Origin: Flavobacteriaceae bacterium UBA1115
GTDB taxonomy: Bacteria; Bacteroidota; Bacteroidia; Flavobacteriales; Flavobacteriaceae
DNA length: 57,220 nt
Reading direction: 5' to 3'
Assembly (NCBI GenBank): GCA_002313325.1
Contig: DCBE01000019.1
Coordinates: 1 to 57,220 of the forward strand
Shown here: positions 1-7,469 of the stretch, piece by piece
How positions within the stretch are numbered: the first letter of the stretch is position 1
Layout: each line of letters opens with the position of its first letter
Notes under the pieces: model-generated
The model's database searches: none
What the model was told of the DNA's origin: nothing
What the model saw: only the letters and a program-made list of their open reading frames with translations
Made by a program: the position numbers and the translations under genes

Positions 1-40
1 ACTGCCAGTCAAGCGCTCTAGCCAACTGAGCTACATCCCC
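1..40 (-). tRNA. tRNA-Ala (anticodon GGC), 3' part cut by window edge
   Basis: Read on the minus strand, these 40 bases form the 5' half of a tRNA. They give a 7-base acceptor strand starting GGGGATG, T8-A9, a D arm GCTC/GAGC with loop AGTTGGCTA, and the anticodon strand CTTGA followed by the loop CTGGCAG. The anticodon at positions 34-36 is GGC, which reads alanine GCC codons. The anticodon 3' strand, T arm and acceptor 3' strand lie outside the window. Confidence 0.9.
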
Positions 41-48
41 GTATCAAG

Positions 49-56
49 CAAAAATA
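49..56 (-). promoter_or_regulatory. -7 promoter element TATTTTTG for tRNA-Ala
   Basis: On the minus strand TATTTTTGC fits the Bacteroidota sigma factor -7 consensus TAnnTTTG. It ends 8 bases before the first base of the tRNA, so transcription would begin close to the mature 5' end. No clear TTG -33 element is visible at the usual spacing. Confidence 0.5.
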
Positions 57-69
57 AATCATTTTTATT

Positions 70-846
70 TTATCGTTTTATTAAGGCAGATAAGTAGTTG
101 GGTAGTGCAGCTATTGAAGATATAATCCCGTCGGGTTTAATTTGACTTTGATCTACAAGATCTTTTCGGTACTTCCCTGTTTGTACTAATACAGCGTGAT
201 AGCCTGCATTTTGGGCACCTTCAATATCATTGATTAAGTCATCACCTACCATAATTAATTCATCTGTCGCGGCTTTTAAAAGTGCAGTGCTCATCTCAAA
301 AAATGCAGTATTAGGCTTGCCCACTACATGCGCCTTTTTCCCTGTTGCATGCTCTAGTGCAGCCACAAAAGCACCACTGTCAAGCATTAGGCCTTTGTCG
401 GTTTGAAAATAACGACCCTTATGAAGTGCGATCAGTTGTGCACCCTCAAGAATTTGATTCATCAAAGTATTTAGTAAGTCATAATCCCATTCGTTGCCAA
501 TGTCTCCAATAACAATCGCCTCTGGGTCGTAATCAACAGATGTTGGATAGTCAGCTTGTGCATCCTCAGCCAGCACCAATCTACAACGGTCCAGACCCAT
601 TTTTTGCAATTGCAGAACACCAGCATAGTTGGCACTCAACAATTCGTGCTCTCTTATGTCAAGGCCCAAATGGTGGAGTTTAGCAACAAGCGAACTTCTT
701 GATAAAGTGGTGTTGTTTGTTACAAAACGATATCCGATGCCTTGTGCACGTAGCCAAGCAAGAGTTCTTTTTCCGCCAGGGAGTAATTCATTCCCCACAT
801 AAAACACCCCATCTAAATCAAACAAAACACCTTTAATGGATTTCAT
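70..846 (-). CDS. HAD-superfamily subfamily IIA phosphatase (NagD/LHPP-like)
   Basis: A 258-residue protein with the haloacid dehalogenase fold. Motif I DLDG places the nucleophile and acid at D10 and D12, motif II is the TNN of FVTNN, motif III is the lysine in VGKPN, and motif IV is GDDLINDIEGA near residue 205. The long cap between motifs II and III is typical of subfamily IIA (NagD, LHPP, phosphoglycolate and nitrophenyl phosphatases). Such enzymes dephosphorylate small cytosolic phosphoesters, but the substrate cannot be read from the sequence. A TTG lies three codons upstream of the chosen ATG. The ATG at 846 is preferred because a -7 element sits upstream at 884-891. The gene is divergent from the enoyl-CoA hydratase family gene. 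Confidence 0.88.
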   Translation of the reverse strand: MKSIKGVLFDLDGVFYVGNELLPGGKRTLAWLRAQGIGYRFVTNNTTLSRSSLVAKLHHLGLDIREHELLSANYAGVLQLQKMGLDRCRLVLAEDAQADYPTSVDYDPEAIVIGDIGNEWDYDLLNTLMNQILEGAQLIALHKGRYFQTDKGLMLDSGAFVAALEHATGKKAHVVGKPNTAFFEMSTALLKAATDELIMVGDDLINDIEGAQNAGYHAVLVQTGKYRKDLVDQSQIKPDGIISSIAALPNYLSALIKR

Positions 847-867
847 TCCTATCAACCGTTTATTCCG

Positions 868-876
868 TATTTTTGC
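868..876 (+). promoter_or_regulatory. -7 element TATTTTTGC for the enoyl-CoA hydratase gene
   Basis: TATTTTTGC matches TAnnTTTG and lies 14 bases before the ATG at 891. It also lies just inside the opposing -7 element at 884-891, so the two divergent promoters interlock. No convincing -33 TTG is seen. Confidence 0.5.
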
Positions 877-883
877 TAAATAA

Positions 884-891
884 CAAAGATA
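884..891 (-). promoter_or_regulatory. -7 element TATCTTTG for the HAD phosphatase gene
   Basis: On the minus strand TATCTTTG fits TAnnTTTG exactly and lies 37 bases upstream of the HAD phosphatase ATG at 846. It overlaps the first base of the ATG of the divergent gene at 891. The two genes would therefore compete for polymerase in a region under 50 bp. Confidence 0.45.
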
Positions 892-1664
892 TGGGGAATC
901 AACGCATAAATGAAGGAGTACATTTGGATAGTTTAGCTAATGTAGCTACAATATGCTTTGCCCACCCCAAGCAAAATTGTTTTCCGCAGGCACAACTCAA
1001 AGCACTCACCAAAGCCATTGAAACTTGTACTAAAGATGATAGCGTCAAAGTGATATTATTAAAAAGCGATCCAACGAACGCATTTTGTGCCGGGGCATCT
1101 TTTGATGAATTATTAACCGTGCAAACACATAAACAAGGGAAAAACTTTTTTATGGGTTTTGCCAATCTAATTAACGCAATGCGATTGTGTTCTAAGCCTA
1201 TTGTTGCTCGTATTCACGGGAAGGCAATCGGCGGAGGTGTTGGCATCGTAGCTGCTTGTGATTATGCCATTGCGACTAATTTTGCAGCCGTACGTCTTTC
1301 AGAATTAGCAATTGGCATAGGTCCTTTTGTGATTGCTCCTGCCTTAGCTCGTAAAATTGGATCAGCTTCGCTCGCTTCTTTGGCTTTACAGCCTAATGAA
1401 TGGAAAACAGCTGACTGGGCCTTATCAAAAGGGCTGTATGCAGAAGTACATCCTGATTTTGAAACCGCTGATAGCGCTGCCATAGCCTTGGCAAAACAGC
1501 TGGCAACCTATGCTACAGAAGCCTTAGCGGAACTAAATAAAACTCTTTGGGCTGATACCGACCACTGGGCGGAATTATTACCTAAAAACGCAGAAATTTC
1601 TGGAAGACTATTGTTACTTCCTGAAACACAACAAACCTTGCATCAACTAAAATCAAATAAATGA
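891..1664 (+). CDS. Enoyl-CoA hydratase/isomerase family protein (crotonase fold)
   Basis: A 257-residue crotonase-fold protein. The two oxyanion-hole segments are clear: FCAGASFDEL near residue 66 and HGKAIGGGVGIVAACDYA near residue 110. A conserved SELAIGIGPFV segment follows and carries the glutamate used for water addition in hydratases. In Flavobacteriia, proteins of this type are usually annotated as methylglutaconyl-CoA hydratases of leucine breakdown. That assignment is inference from the IGIGPFV signature; another short-chain enoyl-CoA is possible. A TTG at 873 would add six residues, but the ATG at 891 fits the promoter at 868-876. Its stop codon overlaps the queD start by 4 bases (ATGA), so the two are probably cotranscribed. 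Confidence 0.88.
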   Translation: MGNQRINEGVHLDSLANVATICFAHPKQNCFPQAQLKALTKAIETCTKDDSVKVILLKSDPTNAFCAGASFDELLTVQTHKQGKNFFMGFANLINAMRLCSKPIVARIHGKAIGGGVGIVAACDYAIATNFAAVRLSELAIGIGPFVIAPALARKIGSASLASLALQPNEWKTADWALSKGLYAEVHPDFETADSAAIALAKQLATYATEALAELNKTLWADTDHWAELLPKNAEISGRLLLLPETQQTLHQLKSNK

Positions 1665-2110
1665 GTACCATTCGAATTACAAAAAGCTTTTCATTTGAAA
1701 CAGCACATGCACTTTATGGCTACGATGGGTTATGTAAAAATATTCATGGCCACAGCTACAAACTTGAGGTTACAGTTATTGGAACACCAATAGTAGACAA
1801 TAGCCATATCAAATTTGGAATGGTGATTGATTTTAAAGATTTAAAGAAGATAATTAAATCTGAAATTGTGGATGTGTTTGATCATGCAACTGTATTTAAT
1901 CAAAACACGCCTCATTTAGAAATAGCAAAAATCCTTAAATCGAATGGGCATAAAGTTCAGTTGGTTGACTATCAACCTACAACCGAAGAAATGATAATCG
2001 ATTTTGCAGCTAAAATAAAGTCTAAATTACCCAATTCTGTTAAACTACATCATTTACGCCTACAAGAAACAGCCACCTGTTATGCGGAGTGGTTTGCTAC
2101 CGATCAGTAA
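1661..2110 (+). CDS. queD: 6-carboxytetrahydropterin synthase / 6-pyruvoyltetrahydropterin synthase family
   Basis: A 149-residue T-fold protein. Zinc ligands are H16 in FETAHAL and the two histidines of HGHSY at about 31-33. The catalytic cysteine precedes them in GLCKNIHGH, the spacing used by QueD. A conserved glutamate lies in LQETATCYAEW near the C terminus. QueD converts dihydroneopterin triphosphate to 6-carboxytetrahydropterin in the cytosol, an early step toward queuosine in tRNA. Members of the family can also make 6-pyruvoyltetrahydropterin, and the sequence does not exclude that. It is translationally coupled to the enoyl-CoA hydratase family gene by a 4-base overlap. No preQ1 riboswitch-like leader is seen. 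Confidence 0.87.
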   Translation: MSTIRITKSFSFETAHALYGYDGLCKNIHGHSYKLEVTVIGTPIVDNSHIKFGMVIDFKDLKKIIKSEIVDVFDHATVFNQNTPHLEIAKILKSNGHKVQLVDYQPTTEEMIIDFAAKIKSKLPNSVKLHHLRLQETATCYAEWFATDQ

Positions 2111-2122
2111 TTTGTACTTTTG
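2093..2122 (+). promoter_or_regulatory. Promoter TTTG-N18-TACTTTTG for lpxH-hflX
   Basis: TTTG at 2093-2096 and TACTTTTG at 2115-2122 form a -33/-7 pair with an 18-bp spacer. It lies inside the end of queD. Only four bases (CATT) separate the -7 element from the lpxH ATG at 2127, so the A of ATG is at or next to the expected transcription start. Confidence 0.6.
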
Positions 2123-2126
2123 CATT

Positions 2127-2885
2127 ATGGATATACCTAAGGGTAAAAAAGTATACTTCGCTTCTGACAACCATCTAGGCGCACCCACAGCTGATAAAAG
2201 TCGTATACGCGAAAAGCGGTTTATCGCTTGGTTGAATAGTATCAAAAAAGATGCGGCCGCCATTTATCTTATGGGGGACTTATTTGATGTTTGGATTGAA
2301 TACAGGCGTGTTGTTCCAAAGGGATTTGTACGTATATTAGGCAAACTAGCTGAACTAACCGATAGTGGTATTCCTATATACTTTTTTGTGGGGAACCACG
2401 ACATGTGGATGAAGGGCTATTTTGAAGAAGAGCTGAATATCCCCGTTTATTATGAGCCTCTGGAAATTACACTCAATGATAAGAAATTACTAATTGGTCA
2501 CGGAGACGGGTTAGGTCCCGGCGACAAGGGATATAAGCTTGTTAAAAAGGTATTTACCAACAAATTGTTCCAATTCTTTTTCCTTCGGATTCATCCTGAT
2601 ATAGGCTTGCGTTTAGCACAATACCTATCGCTTAAAAACAGGTCAATTTCAGCTGGTGAAGACAAAAAATATGAAGGACCAGACAGTGAATGGCTGGTGC
2701 ACTATTGCCGAAAAAAACTAGAAACTAAAGACCTAGACTATTTTGTGTTTGGTCACCGTCATTTACCGCTTGATATTGAGTTGCCCAAAAATGCCCGCTA
2801 TATCAATTTAGGTGATTGGATTGAGTACAATACCTACGCAGTCTATGACGGAGATAAACTCACCCTTATCACTTGGGATGATTGA
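2127..2885 (+). CDS. lpxH: UDP-2,3-diacylglucosamine diphosphatase family (lipid A precursor)
   Basis: A 252-residue calcineurin-like metallophosphoesterase. The metal-binding blocks appear in order: SDNHLG near residue 14, MGDLFDVW near residue 50, GNHDMW near residue 90, IGHGDG near residue 128, and FGHRH near residue 210. LpxH cleaves UDP-2,3-diacylglucosamine to lipid X and UMP at the inner membrane surface during lipid A synthesis. The frame is open further upstream to 2082, but the ATG at 2127 directly follows a good -7 element and gives the normal start MDIPKGKKVYFASD. Its stop overlaps the start of hflX by 8 bases, which suggests coupled translation. Confidence 0.88.
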   Translation: MDIPKGKKVYFASDNHLGAPTADKSRIREKRFIAWLNSIKKDAAAIYLMGDLFDVWIEYRRVVPKGFVRILGKLAELTDSGIPIYFFVGNHDMWMKGYFEEELNIPVYYEPLEITLNDKKLLIGHGDGLGPGDKGYKLVKKVFTNKLFQFFFLRIHPDIGLRLAQYLSLKNRSISAGEDKKYEGPDSEWLVHYCRKKLETKDLDYFVFGHRHLPLDIELPKNARYINLGDWIEYNTYAVYDGDKLTLITWDD

Positions 2886-4089
2886 AAATAAAGAACACGA
2901 TTACGAATATGCCGTATTGATAGGCATCATCAGTCAGGAGCAATCCGCACAGCAAGTCAGTGATTATATGGATGAATTGGCTTTTTTGACCTTGACCGCA
3001 GGAGGTGAAGTAAAAAAACGCTTTACGCAAAAGCTAAACACCCCACACCCAAAGACCTTTATCGGAAGTGGAAAAATGGAAGACGTTCGTGCTTATGTCA
3101 AAAAACATGACATCAGCAACGTTGTTTTTGACGACGAGCTAACACCCGCCCAGCAGGCCAATATAGAAGAACTTTTAAAGTGTAAGATTTTAGACCGCAC
3201 CGGATTAATCTTAGACATATTTGCGCAACGCGCCAAGACCAGCTATGCGCGCACCCAAGTGGAGTTGGCACAATATCAATATTTACTTCCTAGACTAAAG
3301 GGATTGTGGACACACTTGGAGCGTCAACGCGGTGGTATTGGCATGCGTGGGCCTGGTGAAACGGAAATAGAAACCGATCGACGAATTGTCCGCGATAAAA
3401 TATCCTTGTTAAAGAAAAAACTTACCACCATAGATCGTCAGATGGCAACACAACGAGGCAACCGGGGTTCGCTGATTCGTATAGTACTTGTGGGCTATAC
3501 CAATGTGGGAAAATCTACCTTGATGAATGTGCTCAGTAAAAGTGACGTGTTTGCCGAAAACAAGCTCTTTGCCACTTTGGATACCACCGTTCGCAAGGTT
3601 GTGATTGGCAACCTGCCATTTTTACTATCCGACACTGTTGGATTTATCCGCAAGCTGCCAACGCAACTAGTAGAGAGTTTTAAAAGTACCCTTGAAGAGG
3701 TAAACGAGGCTGATTTGTTGCTGCATGTAGTTGATATTGCCCACCCACAGTTTGAGGCGCATATTGCTTCGGTAAACGAACTGCTGGCAGAGCTAAAAGT
3801 TCAGGACAAACCCACACTTATGGTTTTTAACAAAATCGATGCCTATAAGGCCGAACCCTATGACGAAACGGACCTAATCCTTGAGCGTGGCAGCGAGCAC
3901 TACAGTTTGGAGGAGTGGAAAGAGACATGGATGTCAAAAACGCAAGGAGATGCTGTGTTTGTTTCAGCCGCTAAAAAAACCAATATGGAATATTTTCGGA
4001 ATCGTGTATATCAAAAAGTACGTGAACAACACATTACGCACTTTCCCTACAATCACTTTCTGTATCCAGATATTGAAGTGGAGGAATAA
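2878..4089 (+). CDS. hflX: Ribosome-associated GTPase HflX
   Basis: A 403-residue GTPase. An N-terminal HflX domain (about 1-190) carries the RGPGETEIETDRR signature. The G domain follows with Walker A GYTNVGKST near residue 204, switch II DTVGF near residue 249, and NKID for guanine recognition near residue 322. HflX splits stalled ribosomes after stress. The open frame extends 22 codons upstream into lpxH. The ATG at 2878, eight bases before the end of lpxH, gives the usual length and start. The 3' end is two bases from the convergent DUF3078 gene. Confidence 0.92.
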   Translation: MIENKEHDYEYAVLIGIISQEQSAQQVSDYMDELAFLTLTAGGEVKKRFTQKLNTPHPKTFIGSGKMEDVRAYVKKHDISNVVFDDELTPAQQANIEELLKCKILDRTGLILDIFAQRAKTSYARTQVELAQYQYLLPRLKGLWTHLERQRGGIGMRGPGETEIETDRRIVRDKISLLKKKLTTIDRQMATQRGNRGSLIRIVLVGYTNVGKSTLMNVLSKSDVFAENKLFATLDTTVRKVVIGNLPFLLSDTVGFIRKLPTQLVESFKSTLEEVNEADLLLHVVDIAHPQFEAHIASVNELLAELKVQDKPTLMVFNKIDAYKAEPYDETDLILERGSEHYSLEEWKETWMSKTQGDAVFVSAAKKTNMEYFRNRVYQKVREQHITHFPYNHFLYPDIEVEE

Positions 4090-4091
4090 GC

Positions 4092-4973
4092 TTACTTCAG
4101 CTTCAAACGCAGACCAATACCAAATACTTGCCTTACCTGAAGGTTTTGCACCGCATTGTCATCGTATACTAACTGTATGATGAGGTTAGTAGAGATACGT
4201 TCATTGACTTTCATTTCAGCGCTTATTTGATAGTCTAAGTCTACATTTTCAGCTTGGTCTAAATAGTCTGAATAAAGCCCTAACCGTTGTTCGAGCGTGA
4301 TGTTTTCTAGTGGTGAAAATTTATAAAAGGCATTAACCGAGGCACCCAATTCAAAGCGATGGTTATCCCCTTTGCGAACACCAAAGTATTCTTGCCCTTC
4401 TTGCAAATCGGCGGTAAACTTTCTGCTCACGAGCGTAAGTCGTTGGGTAATGGGTGCCATGTTCACCCAAATGTCTTTGCTTTTTTTCCAGTACAAACCA
4501 ACCCCCAATTGAATATAAACAGGAGAGAAAAACTGCGTTCTCAAACTTCTGGTTTCTTCACTTTCGCTATTTTTACCAAAAGTATAACCGCGGGCAAACT
4601 GCGTTTTTACGCCAAAAACCGTTGAGTAACTCCATTTTTTAGAGAAGCTTTTACCTAAAAATGATTGTAAGTCAATTCGGTCGTTGGTTTTACGTAAAAA
4701 TTTGGTGCCACTAATTTTGGTTAAACCAAAGTCTCCTAAAAACTTGGTATCCCAATTCCAGCCATTTCTTTTGAAACTAATATCATAGTCTGTGTGAAAG
4801 CTAAGCGAAATACTGTTTTGTCCTCCGGACGCCCATTCGCTAAAGGCAGATTGGTTGAATAAAAAAGTTGCGTTCCCGCCCCTTTTCCAGCCCTCATCTG
4901 AAGGAGCTTCGGAATCATTTTGAGCAATCAACATCTGGGAGCCAATTAAGGCTATGAATAGACATCTCATCAT
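4092..4973 (-). CDS. DUF3078 family outer-membrane protein
   Basis: A 293-residue exported protein. After MMRCLFIALIGSQMLIA comes a signal-peptide cleavage region ending at AQND. The rest alternates short beta-strand-like segments rich in aromatic and polar residues, such as YSTVFGVKTQFARGY, and ends in RLKLK. This pattern fits an outer-membrane beta-barrel, and it matches the DUF3078 family as I recall it. The open frame runs upstream to 5045, but the paired ATGs at 4973 and 4970 precede a good signal peptide and leave a 10-base gap after the DUF2480 gene. It is the last gene of the SUF operon. A link to iron-sulfur assembly is positional only. Confidence 0.75.
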   Translation of the reverse strand: MMRCLFIALIGSQMLIAQNDSEAPSDEGWKRGGNATFLFNQSAFSEWASGGQNSISLSFHTDYDISFKRNGWNWDTKFLGDFGLTKISGTKFLRKTNDRIDLQSFLGKSFSKKWSYSTVFGVKTQFARGYTFGKNSESEETRSLRTQFFSPVYIQLGVGLYWKKSKDIWVNMAPITQRLTLVSRKFTADLQEGQEYFGVRKGDNHRFELGASVNAFYKFSPLENITLEQRLGLYSDYLDQAENVDLDYQISAEMKVNERISTNLIIQLVYDDNAVQNLQVRQVFGIGLRLKLK

Positions 4974-4983
4974 GTGTAAAGGC

Positions 4984-5490
4984 TTAGGGTTTCTTATACA
5001 AAGGTACAGAAGAGCAGGCTTCTCCGAAAGATAATTTTTTAACAATTGGGGTTAATTTAGCAGCCAACAGTCCCAGCGCTTGTCCTGGCACGGGCTTGTT
5101 TGAGCAGCCTTTTATCATCACTAGGCCATCTTGGTAGCGTGTAAAATCCATATGCGCCAGTTGCTCGATAAAAAGCTGCTGTTCCAAATCAGTTGCTGTT
5201 CCCACCGCAACATACTTAGCTATGGGTTGTAAATGGGTAACCACCAGCAATGTTGCCCATTGCGGTACCAGAATATCATCTGGGCAATGCACGGCTACAA
5301 ATCGATCTCGATATTTGTTCCAATCATGAGATTGAAGTCTTTCGCGGAAGGTCTGCTCGCGCAAAACAACCCCGTCATCTAAAAAATCAGTAATTGAAAG
5401 TTGGGTGCGCGTTCCTTCTTGGTAGAGCTCTTCCAAGTCAATAACTTGAAGCGCACTGTTTGCCACACGATTGATAATTTGGTCACTCAT
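4984..5490 (-). CDS. DUF2480 family protein of the SUF operon
   Basis: A 168-residue soluble protein starting MSDQIINRVANSALQVIDLEELYQ. I recognise it as DUF2480, a Bacteroidota family that commonly sits at the end of SUF operons. A conserved region near residue 150 reads MIKGCSNKPVPGQALG and contains a single cysteine. No catalytic motif is recognisable and no signal peptide is seen, so it is likely cytosolic. Its ATG overlaps the stop of the DUF59 gene as TAATG, indicating coupled translation. A role as an accessory to Fe-S assembly is inference from position. Confidence 0.75.
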   Translation of the reverse strand: MSDQIINRVANSALQVIDLEELYQEGTRTQLSITDFLDDGVVLREQTFRERLQSHDWNKYRDRFVAVHCPDDILVPQWATLLVVTHLQPIAKYVAVGTATDLEQQLFIEQLAHMDFTRYQDGLVMIKGCSNKPVPGQALGLLAAKLTPIVKKLSFGEACSSVPLYKKP

Positions 5491-5801
5491 TATAAAAATC
5501 CAAGTTCTAGTTTAGCCTCTTCACTGATTAAATCTCGTGTCCATGGCGGGTCAAAAGTGAGCTCTAGTTCAACCTCATTTACTTCGTATAGTTCACGCAC
5601 TTTTTCCTTTACTTCTTGTGGCAAACTTTCAGCCACAGGGCAGTTTGGTGTGGTGAGGGTCATCAAAATTTTGACATCATTATCTTCATTGACAAAAACG
5701 TCGTAAATGAGTCCTAGCTCGTAGATATCAACCGGAATTTCGGGATCGAAAATCGTCTTCAGTACACGAACAATTTTTTCGCCAAGTGCTTCAGTATCCA
5801 C
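5490..5801 (-). CDS. DUF59/MIP18 family Fe-S assembly protein (SufT/PaaD-like)
   Basis: A 103-residue MIP18-family protein. The signature DPEIPVDIYELGLIYDV is at about 19-35, followed by LTTPNCPVAESLP with the conserved cysteine near 56, and FDPPWTRDLISEEAKLELG at the C terminus. Proteins of this family help mature Fe-S proteins. Its place in a SUF operon between sufE and DUF2480 supports that. The start codon is GTG at 5801, two bases after the sufE stop. No ATG gives the full domain. Confidence 0.87.
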   Translation of the reverse strand: MDTEALGEKIVRVLKTIFDPEIPVDIYELGLIYDVFVNEDNDVKILMTLTTPNCPVAESLPQEVKEKVRELYEVNEVELELTFDPPWTRDLISEEAKLELGFL

Positions 5802-5803
5802 AG

Positions 5804-6226
5804 TTAAGAGAGTTGCGTTTGATACGCCAAGGCGTACATTTTAAGTTGTTTTATCATGGACACCAATCCATTTGCTCGGGTTGGCGATAGGTGTTCTTTA
5901 AGTCCAATCTCGTCAATAAAATGGGTTTCAGCAGCCAAAATTTCTTTGGGCGGTTGATTGGAAAACGCACGAATCAAAATGGCAATGATGCCTTTGGTAA
6001 TGATGGCATCGCTGTCTGCTGTAAAAACAATTTTATCGTCGTCTAGTTCGGCGTGAACCCAAACCTTACTTTGACAACCTTTGATGACGTTGTCATCCGT
6101 TTTGTGTGCTTGGTCAATAAGCGGAAGTGATTTACCAAGTTCAATCATATACTCATAGCGCTGCATCCAGTCGTCAAACATGGAAAATTCAGACACAATT
6201 TCGGCTTGTTCGGTAGCTATACTCAT
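5804..6226 (-). CDS. sufE: Cysteine desulfuration protein SufE
   Basis: A 140-residue SufE-family protein. The conserved DDNVIKGCQSKVWV segment near residue 46 includes the acceptor cysteine that receives persulfide sulfur from SufS. SufE stimulates SufS and passes sulfur to the SufBCD scaffold in the cytosol. It starts 16 bases after sufS and ends 2 bases before the DUF59 gene. The length is normal for the family. Confidence 0.93.
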   Translation of the reverse strand: MSIATEQAEIVSEFSMFDDWMQRYEYMIELGKSLPLIDQAHKTDDNVIKGCQSKVWVHAELDDDKIVFTADSDAIITKGIIAILIRAFSNQPPKEILAAETHFIDEIGLKEHLSPTRANGLVSMIKQLKMYALAYQTQLS

Positions 6227-6242
6227 AGGTTAAAGATAAGGA

Positions 6243-7469
6243 TTAACGCAACATGCCCACAGCTTTTTCTACACCCGCTATAAATCGCTCTACTTCTTCG
6301 TGGGTATTGTAAAAAGCGAAGGACGCTCTTACGGTACCTGGAATTTGGAAATGATCCATTATGGGTTGGCAACAGTGATGTCCCGTTCGAACCGCAATGC
6401 CCATTTTATCTAAGAGCGTGCCAATGTCATAAGGATGTAGTCCTTCCACATTGAAAGAAATTACGGCCACTTTGTTGTCGACATCACCATATATGTGTAA
6501 GCCCTCAATTTTTCTAAGCTTTTCGGTAGCATGGCGCATTAAATCGTTTTCATGTGCAGCAATGGCATCAAATCCAATGTTATTCATATAATCCACCGCA
6601 GCACCAAACCCCACACCACCAGCAATATTGGGCGTTCCTGCCTCAAACTTATGAGGTAAATCGGCATAGGTGGTTTTGTCAAAAGTTACTTGATCAATCA
6701 TTTCTCCACCTCCTTGATAGGGGGGAAGTTTGCGTAACCACGCTTCTTTACCATACAAGGCACCCATGCCAGTAGGACCACATATTTTATGTGCCGAAGT
6801 GGTATAAAATTCAACATCTAATGCTTGTACATCGGGGATTATATGGGGAGTGGCTTGCGCACCATCGATAAGCACGGCAGCGCCAAAGGCATGTGCCTCT
6901 TCAATTATTTCTTCAATGGGGTTAATAATACCTAGTGCATTGGACACATGATTGACAAAAACCACTTTGGTTCGATCCCCAAGCAAATCGGCATAGACGC
7001 TCATGTCCAAGGTCCCGTTTTCGTTAATGGGAATTACCTTTAGTTGTGCCCCTGTGCGCTCACAGAGCATTTGCCAAGGCACAATATTAGCGTGATGCTC
7101 CAATGTTGAAACGATGAGTTCATCTCCTTTTTCCAAGAATGACGCAAAACCATTGGCAACGAGGTTAATGGAATGTGTTGTTCCTGAGGTAAAGATAATT
7201 TCATGCGCCTGTGCGGCATTAAAATGCGTTTGTATTTTTTGTCGCGCTGCTTCAAACTGATCTGTTGCTTCTTGGCTAAGTGCGTGTACGCCCCTGTGAA
7301 TGTTGGCATTGGTGTGCTTATAATAATCGCTTATGGCATCAATAACTGCAAGTGGTGTCTGCGAAGTCGCTGCATTGTCTAAATACACCAACGGCTGTCC
7401 GTTTACTTGGCGTTGTAATATGGGAAAATCAGCGCGTATTTGCGAAATATCAATGGTAGTGCTATACAT
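6243..7469 (-). CDS. sufS: Cysteine desulfurase SufS (group II)
   Basis: A 408-residue PLP enzyme that releases sulfur from cysteine as an enzyme-bound persulfide. The internal-aldimine lysine is in TTSAHKICGPTGMG near residue 225. The active-site cysteine lies in the RTGHHCCQPIMDHF segment near residue 365, as in SufS/CsdA enzymes. The start is the ATG at 7469 (MYSTTID); the open frame extends three codons upstream only through a TTG. The start overlaps the end of sufD by 8 bases. Its partner SufE is encoded next. Confidence 0.94.
   Translation of the reverse strand: MYSTTIDISQIRADFPILQRQVNGQPLVYLDNAATSQTPLAVIDAISDYYKHTNANIHRGVHALSQEATDQFEAARQKIQTHFNAAQAHEIIFTSGTTHSINLVANGFASFLEKGDELIVSTLEHHANIVPWQMLCERTGAQLKVIPINENGTLDMSVYADLLGDRTKVVFVNHVSNALGIINPIEEIIEEAHAFGAAVLIDGAQATPHIIPDVQALDVEFYTTSAHKICGPTGMGALYGKEAWLRKLPPYQGGGEMIDQVTFDKTTYADLPHKFEAGTPNIAGGVGFGAAVDYMNNIGFDAIAAHENDLMRHATEKLRKIEGLHIYGDVDNKVAVISFNVEGLHPYDIGTLLDKMGIAVRTGHHCCQPIMDHFQIPGTVRASFAFYNTHEEVERFIAGVEKAVGMLR

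Noticed and set aside
50..74. AT-only inverted repeat between tRNA-Ala and the HAD phosphatase gene
   Set aside because: AAAATAAA/TTTATTTT can pair but has no GC pairs and overlaps the tRNA promoter; it is too weak to call a terminator.
873..891. TTG at 873 as start of the enoyl-CoA hydratase family gene
   Set aside because: It overlaps the -7 element TATTTTTGC; the ATG at 891 fits the expected transcription start and family length.
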